64,000 nt of DNA, taken from CAWBBA01 sp963729795 (GTDB taxonomy: Bacteria; Desulfobacterota; Desulfomonilia; Desulfomonilales; Desulfomonilaceae). Position numbers and translations under genes: made by a program. The DNA lies in contig CAVSPC010000016.1 of assembly GCA_963729795.1 (NCBI GenBank), forward strand, positions 1 through 64,000. Direction: 5' to 3'. The notes under the pieces were generated by a model that was given only the letters and a program-made list of their open reading frames with translations, had not been told where the DNA came from and made no database searches. Below, piece by piece: positions 8,948 to 17,999 of the stretch; positions within the stretch are counted from its first letter, which is position 1; the number at the start of each line of letters is the position of its first letter.

Positions 8948-10120
8948 TCAGGCGGGATAGAGGAGAAAAGGAGATCGTTTTCGAACAAATTTTGCGATGT
9001 CGGCCTGCCATTCCTTTTCCATATCCAACACGGAACGGCCCTGTTCGAGGTCGTGCCGAACTCGAGGATCTCCGATGATTACGTCTACAGGCAGCTTGTC
9101 CTGAACATATTCGTAAGGTGGATCGGACCAGTTGAAATCTTTGGGATAAAGCTTTATGAGCGAGGAGAGTATAGCGAGGGTGGCTCTGTACGGGCGAAAG
9201 ACGTTCCGGTCAGTTACGTGAATTTGGAAACCGCGACAAAGTTGCCCCTCCCATTTATTAAATGTAGGCCTGAAATGAACTTCGCGCAGAACCGCTCCTT
9301 CCACCGCTTCATTTTCCAGTATGTCTCGGACACGCCCAGGTTCCAGGTAAGGAGACCCGAAGATTTCGAAGGGTCGGGTAGTGCCCCGGCCTTCCGACAG
9401 ATTCGTCCCTTCAAGTATGACCTGACCGGGATAGACAACCGCAGTTTCTACGAGGGGCATGTTCGGCGAAGGGAGCACCCATGACAATCCGGTTTCATCA
9501 AAATATGCCGTGCGCTTCCAGCCGATCATGGAGACTACTTTCAGTTGGGCTCCGATTCTATATTTTTCGTTGTACAACGTTATAAGTTCGCCCAGAGTCA
9601 TCCCGTGCCTCATGGGGACAGGAAAAGGGCCTACGAAGCTGGAATATGCCGGATCTAGTAGGTTTCCCTCGACCTCCATCCCATTCACAGGATTCGGACG
9701 ATCCAGGATCAGCACTTTTTTGCCGGCTTGCGCGCAGGCCTCGATCATATAAACGACAGTGGTTGCAAAAGTGTATACTCTCGTACCAACGTCCTGGAGA
9801 TCGACGAGGACCGTGTCTATCTCCGCAAGCATCTCCGGAATGGGCTTTCGCGATTCCGAATAAAGGCTGTAAATTGGGATTCCTAGACGGGGGTGAGTTC
9901 CACTTGGGGTCTCACGCATATTGTCCTGTTCGGTACCTCCAACTCCGTGCTGAGGCCCGAAAAGAGCAACCAACTTCCGGGGGAAAGCCCTGTTTATGAG
10001 AGCAGGGGCGGACTCGAGGCAAGAGTCAACAGAAGCTTGGTTGTAAAGTAGTCCGAGCTTTCCTGACCCCGCGAGCAGCGCCGGTTCGTTCAAGACCCGT
10101 TCCAATCCAGTAATTGTCAT
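8948..10120 (-). CDS. DUF1343 protein, NamZ-like exo-beta-N-acetylmuramidase
   Basis: The 390-residue product carries the hallmarks of the DUF1343/GH171 family: LFGPQHGVGG near residue 54, LDRPNPVNG...VEGN, PVPMRHGMTLGEL, SPNMP, and EGTNLSEGRGTTRPFE. The characterised member, NamZ, removes terminal MurNAc from the non-reducing end of peptidoglycan fragments during wall recycling. Unlike the secreted Bacillus enzyme, this protein begins directly with MTITGLERV and has no visible signal peptide, so it would act in the cytoplasm on imported muropeptide sugars. Its start is 18 bp after the holin-like gene, and it is likely the last gene of the slipin operon. Family membership is secure; the exact substrate is inferred. 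Confidence 0.9.
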   Translation of the reverse strand: MTITGLERVLNEPALLAGSGKLGLLYNQASVDSCLESAPALINRAFPRKLVALFGPQHGVGGTEQDNMRETPSGTHPRLGIPIYSLYSESRKPIPEMLAEIDTVLVDLQDVGTRVYTFATTVVYMIEACAQAGKKVLILDRPNPVNGMEVEGNLLDPAYSSFVGPFPVPMRHGMTLGELITLYNEKYRIGAQLKVVSMIGWKRTAYFDETGLSWVLPSPNMPLVETAVVYPGQVILEGTNLSEGRGTTRPFEIFGSPYLEPGRVRDILENEAVEGAVLREVHFRPTFNKWEGQLCRGFQIHVTDRNVFRPYRATLAILSSLIKLYPKDFNWSDPPYEYVQDKLPVDVIIGDPRVRHDLEQGRSVLDMEKEWQADIAKFVRKRSPFLLYPA

Positions 10121-10138
10121 GGGCAGCGCCTGCTCATA

Positions 10139-10561
10139 CTATTCCCATCTCCCTCCCCTACCTCTATGCATATCTATAGTGTTGTTCCACCTTCTTACAA
10201 AAACAGTAGTTTCACCGCCGCCGCCAGCGACTAGGGAGCTCATGATCCAGGAAACGATGGTTACTATGATCGAGGCAAAGAATGCAGACCAGAAGGAGGC
10301 GACGTGTAAGCCTGATACCAGCGCTCCTGCCAGTTCAAACATCAGTGCATTGATAACGAGAATAAACAGCCCAAGCGTCAGAATTGTCAGAGGGAGAGTC
10401 AGAATGAACAGGATGGGCCTTATCAGGGCATTGAGAATACCCAGGATGGCTGCCGCCCAAAGGGCCGTCCATACACTGTCTACTCGCACTCCCGATATCA
10501 GATACGGCACTATTAGAATGGCCACCGTTGTGATAAGCCATCGAATGAGTATACCGGCCAT
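10139..10561 (-). CDS. phage-holin superfamily IV membrane protein
   Basis: This is a 140-residue integral membrane protein with four hydrophobic segments: LIRWLITTVAILIVPYLISG, a segment at AILGILNALIRPILFILTLP, LTLGLFILVINALMFELAG, and a segment around FASIIVTIVSWIMSSL. The NALIRPIL motif is characteristic of the mycobacterial-type four-TM 'phage holin' family. These are mostly chromosomal proteins of unknown function with no phage link, and no phage gene is near here. GGGGGAG 8 nt before ATG supports the start. It sits between the slipin and NamZ-like genes on the same strand with short gaps (39 and 18 bp), which suggests an envelope role shared with them. Confidence 0.88.
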   Translation of the reverse strand: MAGILIRWLITTVAILIVPYLISGVRVDSVWTALWAAAILGILNALIRPILFILTLPLTILTLGLFILVINALMFELAGALVSGLHVASFWSAFFASIIVTIVSWIMSSLVAGGGGETTVFVRRWNNTIDMHRGRGGRWE

Positions 10562-10600
10562 CGCGTTTGCTCCCCCTGGCTAGTGGCTTTTCCCCGCACC

Positions 10601-11392
10601 CTACTGTTTGCCTGGCCCAGGCACAGAGGCGGTTTCCTCTTTCGCAGCCAACTGCTCCTTCTTCATGAAAGGAGTAAGTAGGTCGATGGGAACCGGAAAG
10701 ATGGTAGTTGAATTCTTTTCAGCCGAAACCTCGACCAGAGTCTGGAGGAAGCGCAACTGCAACGCAATGGGCTCTTTGGCCATAATTTGCGCTGCCTCGG
10801 TCAGACGCGCAGAGGCCTGGTACTCACCTTCCGCGTTGATAACTTTGCCGCGGCGATCCCTTTCAGCTTCTGCCTGGCGAGCTATTGCCCTCTGCATGTC
10901 GGCGGGCAAGTCTATCTGCTTGACTTCCACCATGGTGACCTTGACGCCCCAAGGCTCAGTGTGGCTGTCGAGTATTTCCTGGATTTGCATGTTGATTTTG
11001 TCTCGTGCGGACAGCAATTCGTCCAGTTCCGATTGCCCGCAAACGCTTCTTAGAGTAGTTTGTGAGAGCTGAGATGTGGCATAAAGATAATTCTCAACTT
11101 CGATGACCGCTTTCGTCGGGTCCATGACTCTGAAATAGATGACTGCACTTACCTTCACGGAAACGTTGTCCCGCGTAATAACATCTTGTGGGGGCACATC
11201 CATGGCTACGATGCGGAGACTGACGCGGACCATACGGTCGATGATGGGGATCAAAATTATTATACCGGGGCCTTTGTGATCGATGATTCTCCCGAGGCGA
11301 AAGATTACTCCTCGCTCGTACTCATTGAGTACCTTGATAGCCATGAAAAGGAATATGAGTATCAGCAGAATTACAATTCCTAAAGCGAACAT
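10601..11392 (-). CDS. slipin family protein (stomatin/prohibitin homologue)
   Basis: The 263-residue product starts with one hydrophobic anchor (about residues 2-18) followed by the SPFH/band-7 domain. Typical elements are VLNEYERGVIFRLGRI, KGPGIIILIPIIDRMVRVSLR, MDVPPQDVITRDNVSV, and the long coiled region RAIARQAEAERDRRGKVINAEGE. Slipins assemble into membrane microdomains and are partners of NfeD proteases. The partner gene lies directly upstream on the same strand but is separated by 319 bp. The Pro at the end of the domain and the tail KKEQLAAKEETA are usual. AAGGAGGATCCCG before the ATG supports the start. Confidence 0.95.
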   Translation of the reverse strand: MFALGIVILLILIFLFMAIKVLNEYERGVIFRLGRIIDHKGPGIIILIPIIDRMVRVSLRIVAMDVPPQDVITRDNVSVKVSAVIYFRVMDPTKAVIEVENYLYATSQLSQTTLRSVCGQSELDELLSARDKINMQIQEILDSHTEPWGVKVTMVEVKQIDLPADMQRAIARQAEAERDRRGKVINAEGEYQASARLTEAAQIMAKEPIALQLRFLQTLVEVSAEKNSTTIFPVPIDLLTPFMKKEQLAAKEETASVPGPGKQ

Positions 11393-11711
11393 CGGGATCC
11401 TCCTTCATGAAACTAAGCAGAATTGTTGTTCAAAACCCCTCGTTTGTAAGCCTGGTTACGTCGGGCGTGGATAAACACATGCAAACCGCAGTCAGTTTAT
11501 CATGAACCAAGAGACGATTTACGTCAATATTTATATAAATTTCGACTTGTAACAGTCCCTGTGCCTGGAAAAGCTCGAATTTGTACGTCGTTAGAAAAGA
11601 CCTGCTGCCGGTGTGAAGCGACTATCTTCCGCACTGCGGAACCTTGAGAGAGCAGTATCGCCAAAGGATGCTTGCACGTCGGCCATTTTAGCGGTAGAGG
11701 CGAAGTGTCTC
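11393..11711. other. long spacer between nfeD and slipin genes
   Basis: The 319 bp between two genes that are normally adjacent hold no recognisable gene. A 63-residue minus-strand ORF is present but has no start context or coding character. The spacer could hold a promoter for the slipin-holin-NamZ genes; AT-rich sequence occurs around 11520-11545. Confidence 0.4.
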
Positions 11712-13037
11712 TCATCCTCCGGCATCCCGAGTTACCACTAAGGACAGACGGTCCACACGGATTACTCTAACCTTTTCCCCTTTGGGGACGAGTCTGTCGC
11801 AACGTGCATTCCAGCACTCACCATGAACTGTGACCTTCCCCACATTATCCAGGTCGGTCAAGGCGACACCCACCTTTCCGATGAGGCCTTGTTCCCCGGT
11901 TCTCGGCTGTTTGAGCCGCGCCCTAACCACAAGGCTGAGCGCCAACATGAAAAAGGCCGATACAGTGGCCACCACAGGTGCAATTACTGTCCACGACACT
12001 CGCATTACTGCCTCTTTGGTTTCAAAAAGCATGACGGAACCCAGTGTCAAACTTACAATGGCTCCTATGGAGAGAAGCCCGAATGAGTGCACTTTCAGTT
12101 CCAGGATAAAGAGAATGACTGACAGGATAATGAGAAGTATCCCCACATAATTCACAGGCAACACCTGCATGGCGAAGAAAGAGAGCAAGAGACAAATTCC
12201 GCCGGCCACCCCCGGAAAGATCATGCCGGGATGTGACAACTCTATCACGATGCCAAGTCCGCCTATCATCATGAGGATATAAGCTATATCGGGGTTGGCA
12301 ATGGCGTCGAGGATCTTGAAACGCAGTCCCGGGACAATCCTTTCGACGCGTGCTCCCTTTGTCTTGAAAACCAGGGGCTTCCCGCCTTTTTCAATCTGCC
12401 GGCCATCTAGTTTTTCTAAAAGATCGGGCACAGAATCCGCAATGAGGTCGATCACCTTGAGCTTCAAGGCTTCTTTCGAGATTATGGAAACACTTTCCCG
12501 TATGGCCTTCTCCGCCCATGCGGAATTGCGCCCTTTTTTGTTCACGATGCCGCGCATATAAGCGGTAAGATCGTTTACCACCTTTTCCGACATCACAGGA
12601 TCGATCTCCCGGCCTCCGCTTCCCACAGGGTGCGCCGCTCCTATATTGGTACCGGGAGCCATCGCGGCCACATCCGCGCCCATGGTGATCAACGCCCCGG
12701 CCGAAGCTGCTGAAGAGCCGCTGGGGGCAACATAGACGACTATGGGAAGTTTGGCATTGATCATACCTTTGATAATTGTTTTGGTTGTGCTGACCGTCCC
12801 TCCGGGCGTATCCACACGTATAATCACGCAAGCTGCATTATTCTCCCGGGCCTTTTCAATTCCCTTCACAATGTAATCAGCGAGCGCAGGATTTACGGTC
12901 CCGTCCACGTCGAGCAAGTAGGCGACAGGTCGGCCGTTTTGCGTTTCGGAGCCCAAAACGTCTTGCCGGCCGCAAAATAAAAACAGTAACCCGCATAAAA
13001 GGATGAACGGAAATGCGGCGATTCTAGCGGAGTTCAT
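11712..13037 (-). CDS. nfeD: NfeD-type membrane serine protease (ClpP-like, long form)
   Basis: The 441-residue protein has a signal or anchor peptide and then a ClpP/crotonase-fold protease domain (about residues 35-220) with the catalytic serine in PSGSSAASAGA. Four to five hydrophobic segments follow (about 240-360, including YILMMIGGLGIVIEL and VAGGICLLLSFFAMQV). The C-terminal NfeD OB-fold (GEQGLIGKVGVALTDLDNVGKVTVHGECW) completes the long form. Such proteases cleave stomatin-type partners in the membrane, and the slipin gene lies next on the same strand. The start overlaps the end of the uracil-DNA glycosylase gene by 4 bp, indicating translational coupling. Confidence 0.93.
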   Translation of the reverse strand: MNSARIAAFPFILLCGLLFLFCGRQDVLGSETQNGRPVAYLLDVDGTVNPALADYIVKGIEKARENNAACVIIRVDTPGGTVSTTKTIIKGMINAKLPIVVYVAPSGSSAASAGALITMGADVAAMAPGTNIGAAHPVGSGGREIDPVMSEKVVNDLTAYMRGIVNKKGRNSAWAEKAIRESVSIISKEALKLKVIDLIADSVPDLLEKLDGRQIEKGGKPLVFKTKGARVERIVPGLRFKILDAIANPDIAYILMMIGGLGIVIELSHPGMIFPGVAGGICLLLSFFAMQVLPVNYVGILLIILSVILFILELKVHSFGLLSIGAIVSLTLGSVMLFETKEAVMRVSWTVIAPVVATVSAFFMLALSLVVRARLKQPRTGEQGLIGKVGVALTDLDNVGKVTVHGECWNARCDRLVPKGEKVRVIRVDRLSLVVTRDAGG

Positions 13038-13738
13038 GGGGCATCTCCAGAGACCGACTTCGGGGCACCCAGGAGGGCGATCACCTTTTTGAGGTCAGCC
13101 CAGGCTTCACCCTTGTGGCGCTTGTCCGGTTCCGTCCTCAGAAGAAATGAAGGATGGTAAGTGGGCATAACCGGTATCCCGTTCCTGTCTCGGAATTCTC
13201 CTCGCAGATTTGTAATCGAATCCTTTGTGCCGAGGATTGTGCAGGCCGCCACCCTTCCCAGCGTTACTATGACTTCCGGAGCCACTGCGTCAATCTGCCG
13301 TTCAAGAAAGGGAAAACAAGTCCGGATTTCCAAAGGTTGTGGATCCCGATTTTCCGGGGGACGACATTTCACTATATTGGCGATGTACACATCCGCCCGA
13401 TCCAGGCGCATCGCTTGAATCATCCTGGTCAATAACTGCCCGGCCCGTCCGACGAAGGGTCTCCCCTGGAGATCTTCATCTCCGCCCGGTCCTTCGCCGA
13501 TGAACATCAGCCGAGCGTGCGGATTTCCTTCTCCGAAAACAATATTGCGCCTCGTTTTGTGAAGCGGACACCGCGTGCATTCTCCGAGTTCCGAGCGCAC
13601 CGCCTCCAGAGAAGTATTACTGCTTACTGGACTCTCCTCGGCAAGAAGCACCACCTCGCGGAATCCAATATTTACCTGATATTCCAGGTAGCATCTTGCT
13701 CTCTCAATCCAGTCTGGCGATTCGTCGGTTGTAGTCAT
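13034..13738 (-). CDS. udg: type-4 uracil-DNA glycosylase (Fe-S)
   Basis: This enzyme removes uracil from DNA as the first step of base-excision repair. The 234-residue product has the family-4 motifs: the water-activating loop GEGPGGDEDLQGRPFVGRAGQ, NIVKCRPPENRDP, and the late HPSFLLR motif. Cysteines positioned to bind a [4Fe-4S] cluster are seen in ECTRCPLH, VKCRPP and RTCFPF. An N-terminal extension of about 40 residues rich in Glu and Ser precedes the domain. The gene overlaps nfeD by 4 bp; an unrelated repair gene ahead of nfeD looks like an operon of convenience. Confidence 0.93.
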   Translation of the reverse strand: MTTTDESPDWIERARCYLEYQVNIGFREVVLLAEESPVSSNTSLEAVRSELGECTRCPLHKTRRNIVFGEGNPHARLMFIGEGPGGDEDLQGRPFVGRAGQLLTRMIQAMRLDRADVYIANIVKCRPPENRDPQPLEIRTCFPFLERQIDAVAPEVIVTLGRVAACTILGTKDSITNLRGEFRDRNGIPVMPTYHPSFLLRTEPDKRHKGEAWADLKKVIALLGAPKSVSGDAP

Positions 13739-13881
13739 AAAATGATATCAGATATCGGTTGATGAGAAGCTATGAGAATGGTCGACATGCCATCCCTCAA
13801 CCGCTTCAAGTGAAGAGTGATCGGGACTCGGCCTCCGTTCCATCGGAACCTGCTCTCGGCAGATTCCCGTGTCACCGGAAC

Positions 13882-15087
13882 TTATGTTTGGCGGGTGACA
13901 CCTGCCCGAAGTTTTTTTACGCGGTCCAGTATGAGATCGGCTACGCTCTCCTTGGCCATAATGTCCATCTGTTCCTCCTCTCCGGACCGATGGAGGAAGC
14001 GTACAATATTGGTGTCGGAATCGAATCCTGCGCCCGGTTCGCTCACATCGTTTAGCACCAGCATGTCCAAGTTCTTTTCTTTGAGCTTTGCTCTGCCATT
14101 CTGTAGCACATCGTCCGTCTCGGCCGCAAATCCCACGAGAATCTGATCATTCCGCTTGATCCGACCAAGTTCCCGCAGAATATCCGGGTTCTGCACTAGT
14201 CGGATCGACAATTCCATTTTGTTTTTTTTCACTTTCCCTTTTTCGGGGAGAGCGGCTCGGAAATCCGCCACTGCCGCGGCCTTTATCACCACGTCCGTTT
14301 CCTGGAATACTTCTAAGACCCGATCGCGCATCTCAACGGCGGTTCGCACATCAATCAGTCTAACTCCTGAAGGGGGAGGAACCTTCAACGGGCCGGCCAC
14401 CAGCGTCACAGATGCTCCGCGAGCAACAGCCATCGCTGCGACTGCTACGCCCATCTTCCCTGACGACTTGTTGGTGAGGAATCGGACATCGTCCAAAGGC
14501 TCTTCCGTGGGGCCAGCCGTCACAAGTATTCTTTCCCCCTCAAGGTCTCTTGGACCCAGAAGACGCTTGATTCTATCGGCAATCGTTTCAGGCTCCGGCA
14601 TCCTGCCTTCGCCTTCCCAGCCGCAAGCCAGGAATCCCGATACCGGCTGCATCACGTGGTAGCCCAACTGAAGCAGTTTTTCTATATTACCTTGCACAAT
14701 CGGGTTGTGTAACATGTTTACGTTCATAGACGGGCAAAGGAGCACCGGGCACTTTACGGCCATTAAGACAGTAGATAGCATATCGTCGGCTATCCCCGAC
14801 GCGATTTTGCCTATAATATTTGCAGTGGCCGGAGCAATAACCGCAACGTCTGCGGCGTCCGCGAGAGAGATATGCTCGACTGAGGGGCGCCGCCGATCTC
14901 CCCACATGTCGTCAAACACAGGATTACCGGTCAGCGTGGCGAGGGTCAGCGGCGTGACGAAGCGCGTGGCCGCCTCGGTCATAACAACATGAACGTTGAA
15001 GCCAGCCTTGGCGAGAAGGCGAACCAGCAGAGGCGCCTTGTACGCTGCTATCCCACCACTAATCCCCATGAGAACAGAGGCACTCAT
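13882..15087 (-). CDS. coaBC: bifunctional CoaBC (phosphopantothenoylcysteine synthetase/decarboxylase)
   Basis: This enzyme joins cysteine to 4'-phosphopantothenate and decarboxylates the product in coenzyme A synthesis. The N-terminal FMN-dependent decarboxylase half shows GISGGIAAYKAPLLVR, the catalytic His in VEHISLADAADVAVIAPATAN, CPSMNVNM, and the cysteine flap ACGWEGEGRMPE. The synthetase half shows ILVTAGPTEEPLDDVRF, NKSSGKMG, and the KKNK motif. I start at ATG 15087 (401 residues) because AAGGA lies 7 nt upstream. The longer reading from 15147 would begin inside a mobile repeat (15123-15334) and is not credible. That repeat ends only 35 bp before the start codon, so the promoter must lie in or beyond the repeat. 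Confidence 0.96.
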   Translation of the reverse strand: MSASVLMGISGGIAAYKAPLLVRLLAKAGFNVHVVMTEAATRFVTPLTLATLTGNPVFDDMWGDRRRPSVEHISLADAADVAVIAPATANIIGKIASGIADDMLSTVLMAVKCPVLLCPSMNVNMLHNPIVQGNIEKLLQLGYHVMQPVSGFLACGWEGEGRMPEPETIADRIKRLLGPRDLEGERILVTAGPTEEPLDDVRFLTNKSSGKMGVAVAAMAVARGASVTLVAGPLKVPPPSGVRLIDVRTAVEMRDRVLEVFQETDVVIKAAAVADFRAALPEKGKVKKNKMELSIRLVQNPDILRELGRIKRNDQILVGFAAETDDVLQNGRAKLKEKNLDMLVLNDVSEPGAGFDSDTNIVRFLHRSGEEEQMDIMAKESVADLILDRVKKLRAGVTRQT

Positions 15088-15122
15088 CGCAAAATCCTTA
15101 TGAATCGGCAATAGCCTTACTT

Positions 15123-15334
15123 CTAGGAGCCTGTCGCGCAACCTCACTCATCGGTGCCATCGTGCTACGCCGAGATTCCACTCATTGTTCCGTTACTTCT
15201 TCCAGGCTCCTAAGAGTCTGACATGCTAAGCTTTTGCCTTGGCCGCCTCTGAGAGATCCCGATACAATAGTCGCCATCGTGCCACGAAGTCTGGAAAGTC
15301 CCGCGGGACGCGGGATTACGCAACAGCCTCCTAG
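15123..15334 (-). mobile_element. MITE-like element, family A copy 1 (212 bp)
   Basis: This is the first of three copies of the same 212-bp sequence in the window (others at 17492 and 18000, opposite orientation). Ends are an imperfect inverted repeat, CTAGGAGCCTGTCGCGCAAC at 15123 against CTAGGAGGCTGTTGCGTAAT read inward from 15334. The interior is non-coding and carries a CCCGCG...CGCGGG hairpin, a GTGGCACGA core and a second internal CTAGGAG-like site (TTAGGAG here). The outermost CTAG may be a target duplication, as for IS5-type elements; this is inference. Confidence 0.85.
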
Positions 15335-15534
15335 CGCTCGTGCCCGACTTTCACCTTGAAAAACGTTCCGATCATCCTCGCACTTTAACGTACTACGATC
15401 AACCGTAATATTTGGAATATGAGAGGGGTGCGGTTTCCTGATCGAGTCAAAATCGTTGTTCTACAACTCGTATAACAACGGCCTCACGCGCTGTCAACGC
15501 CTGCAATAAAGGAGTTCGTATACCCATTGTGTTG

Positions 15535-15563
15535 TTGACACACGCCTGTGGCACGTGTAATGA
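15535..15563 (+). promoter_or_regulatory. strong sigma-70 promoter of tRNA-Arg
   Basis: A perfect TTGACA at 15535-15540 and TAATGA at 15558-15563 are separated by 17 bp, with initiation expected about 45 nt before the tRNA. This is the best -35/-10 pair I found by eye in the window. Confidence 0.75.
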
Positions 15564-15616
15564 ATAATTACCAGAAACAGAAATGCCGGCTGGCAGCCTT
15601 TGTCAGCATTTTATGT

Positions 15617-15693
<77 letters not shown>

Positions 15694-15726
15694 ATCAAAT
15701 GTCACCAATATCGCCAAGTTAAATGG

Positions 15727-15744
15727 CCCCGGGCAGAGCCGGGG
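15727..15744 (+). terminator. possible terminator after tRNA-Arg
   Basis: CCCCGG (15727-15732) pairs with CCGGGG (15739-15744) across a 6-nt loop and is followed by TTTGCCCTTGTTTT. The T-tract is broken, so intrinsic termination is only plausible. Confidence 0.4.
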
Positions 15745-15846
15745 TTTGCCCTTGTTTTGGTCGTACCGGGAGAACAAACTCACGCCAAAATCACCAATTC
15801 TTTATGGTCTGCCCAACTCGGACACGGGTCGGGCAGAGTTGAATTA

Positions 15847-17067
15847 CTAGTTTAACGGTCTCATGACACAACCGGTGTTGTTTGGCTTTGGCAGGAGTTC
15901 TTCCCCAGGGAATATCTTCAAGGGCGTCAGACGTCGGTATCTCTTTCCACGTCTTGAGGCTTGCTTGGAGGTTCTGCCGAACACCACAGGGAATGCAGCT
16001 TGATGGTCAGCCGCTCTGAAACTCGTAAGTCCCCCGGGGAGGTCTACCGGCAATTCCGCCAACGCCTTGGCCACTGATCTCTTGTCCAGCGTACCAGCCT
16101 TCTTAACTGCCTCGGCGTACATAATCACTGCGGCGTAGGCTGTATAAGCCGAATATGACGGAGGAATTTTCGATGCTGAAAGCTTCTTGTACTCGGCAAT
16201 GAATTCGTCGTTGATGGGGGTGTTATTGGCTCCTGGCCAATAGGGTGTGCCGAACCATACACCGACAGGCATGTCAAGGAACCCTAAGGCCCAGAAGATT
16301 TCGACTCCTCCACCTACTACACAAATAACATCCTTGCCTTCGAAAAACTTCTCGGCATTGGCCTGCTTGATAAAATCTCGCACGTTGTTTCCCCACAAGG
16401 AGACCAGGACCCCCTTGGCCCCAGAGGCGTTAATCTTCTGAATATACGGCTTCCAATCCCTGGTAGCCACAGGAGCAAAGTTAGGGGAAACAAACTTGTA
16501 AGGACCAAGTTCACCTAGGTGCTTCTGAAAAAGACCCCAACATTCCTGGCCAAATCCGTAATCCGGGCCGAGCGTTGTCCACGTGTCGGACTTAAGTTCT
16601 GATTTCGCCAGCATGGCTGCTCCATTCAACGCCTCCTTCGTCGACCATGTCATCCGAAAGACCCACGGACTGCATTTAGAGCCGGTAACCGCGTCAGCCA
16701 TGGCGTGTGTAATGATCAGTGGCGTCTTGAGCCGATCCATCTCAGGGGTCACCTTAAGTGCCACCGCGCTTGACACTATTCCCACTATTGCATCGACTCG
16801 GTCTTCTGTGACCAGTTTTTCTACCGCCTTTAAACCTTCTTCCGGCTTGGCTTGTGTATCGGCCTTGAATACTTCCAAGTTGCGGCCCAGCAGCCCTCCC
16901 TCTTTGTTTATTCGCTTAACGGCAATCCGCACACCTTGTTCTGCCACTTGCCCGAATGTTGCCATGGGGCCGGAAAATACATGTGCCAGACCGATCCTCA
17001 CACTATCACCGAAAGCAAGGACTGGTAGCAACGTCAAGACCACAGCGCAAAAGCATGACTTTTTCAC
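15847..17067 (-). CDS. LivK-type branched-chain amino acid/amide ABC substrate-binding protein
   Basis: This is a 406-residue periplasmic binding protein of the Peripla_BP_6 family. It has a signal peptide (MKKSCFCAVVLTLLPVLAFG) and the typical opening DSVRIGLAHVFSGPMATFGQVAEQGVRIAVKRIN, then GRNLEVFKADTQAKPEEG, the hinge segment VDAIVGIVSS, and a C-terminal lobe ending in FRAADHQAAF. The tail is basic and slightly unusual (SKQASRRGKRYRRL) before an otherwise normal ending ETGC-like NNTGCVM. Permease and ATPase genes (livHMGF) are absent, so it is an orphan receptor, as is common in these sulfate reducers. The ligand cannot be told from sequence. Confidence 0.92.
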   Translation of the reverse strand: MKKSCFCAVVLTLLPVLAFGDSVRIGLAHVFSGPMATFGQVAEQGVRIAVKRINKEGGLLGRNLEVFKADTQAKPEEGLKAVEKLVTEDRVDAIVGIVSSAVALKVTPEMDRLKTPLIITHAMADAVTGSKCSPWVFRMTWSTKEALNGAAMLAKSELKSDTWTTLGPDYGFGQECWGLFQKHLGELGPYKFVSPNFAPVATRDWKPYIQKINASGAKGVLVSLWGNNVRDFIKQANAEKFFEGKDVICVVGGGVEIFWALGFLDMPVGVWFGTPYWPGANNTPINDEFIAEYKKLSASKIPPSYSAYTAYAAVIMYAEAVKKAGTLDKRSVAKALAELPVDLPGGLTSFRAADHQAAFPVVFGRTSKQASRRGKRYRRLTPLKIFPGEELLPKPNNTGCVMRPLN

Positions 17068-17491
17068 ACAGACTCTCCTTTTATTCTATTCTTCTTTGGT
17101 CACACACGGTCACCAAGCTTTGCGATCTCCTACAACAATGAAACCACGCCAAGCCATCTGTTACGTCGCGTCAAGTCTTGATTCACCAACACCAAGTCAA
17201 AAAATTCGACGTTCTTTAGTTCCCTGGCCTTTCCATTTGCCAGGCTATGTAGCTATTCGTTTTCTCCTGTCCTGGATTGTCCATCTTAACTAAACAGTAC
17301 GAATTGTAAACAGTGATTCTTAATTTCGATTTGTCGGAAAGAGAATGCGAACATGCCCTTAGTTCTCACGCGCAGACGATCACTATTCGACCCCACAACT
17401 TCACTAAGAAACTGTAACAGTCGATGAGCCTGTCCACGACCTCTTCTGAAGGCTTTTGGCGGTAAAGAATGTTCTCGCGCCAAATTTGATT
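17068..17491. other. intergenic region upstream of the LivK-like gene
   Basis: About 420 bp with no supported gene. It should contain the promoter of the LivK-like gene (minus strand). I saw no repeat shared with other parts of the window apart from the element that begins at 17492. Confidence 0.4.
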
Positions 17492-17703
17492 CTAGGAGGC
17501 TGTTGCGTAATCCCGCGTCCCGCGGGACTTTCCAGAATTCCTGGCACGATGGCGACTAATGTATCGGGACCTCTCGGAGGCTGCCATGGAAGAAACTTAG
17601 TCTGTCAGACTCCTAGGAGCCGGGGAAAGGTAACGGAACAATGAGCGGAACCTCCGCGTAGCACGATGGCGCCTACGATTGAGGTTGTGCGACAGGCTCC
17701 TAG
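17492..17703 (+). mobile_element. MITE-like element, family A copy 2 (212 bp)
   Basis: The copy is 212 bp and nearly identical to copy 3. Ends are CTAGGAGGCTGTTGCGTAAT on the left, and a right end whose complement begins CTAGGAGCCTGTCGCACAAC. It shares the CCCGCGTCCCGCGGG hairpin, the GGCACGATGGC core and an internal CTAGGAG at the middle. It is in direct orientation with copy 3, and the 296 bp between them (17704-17999) holds no recognisable gene. Confidence 0.88.
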
Positions 17704-17999
17704 GGGACTAACGCTGCGGTCTACTTTTCTTTTGCGTTCTTCGGCCCAAGACCTTCTGTGGACGGTTTCCTTGATGCACAGAGGGTTCCCATGTGCTTTC
17801 CATAAGACCCATGCAGACAAACCCTCACCATGTTAGCGGACAAACGCTTATGGCCGTATTTTTTAGGACACATTGCTGACGGTCTCTCGGCGAGCGGGCA
17901 ACTTGACAATTATCGCTCAATAGAAAAGAATGTATGATGTTTGAAGCAGGGTTGTCTGACATAATTACTTTATAATTAATGATATGTTAGGCACATTGC

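Noticed and set aside
8861..9484. 207-residue plus-strand ORF
   Set aside because: Almost entirely antisense to the well-supported NamZ-like gene; codon composition mirrors that gene.
10139..10561. Holin-like protein as a sign of a prophage
   Set aside because: This superfamily IV is mostly chromosomal, and no phage structural, lysis or integrase gene is present around it.
14156..14662. 168-residue plus-strand ORF rich in Ser and Thr
   Set aside because: Antisense to coaBC and explained by the codon bias of that gene.
16583..17293. 236-residue plus-strand ORF
   Set aside because: Antisense to the LivK-like gene; low-complexity Ser/Thr/Arg composition typical of a shadow frame.
17721..17909. 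62-residue ORF between two family A elements
   Set aside because: No ribosome site, no recognisable domain, and overlapping frames are equally open; treated as non-coding.
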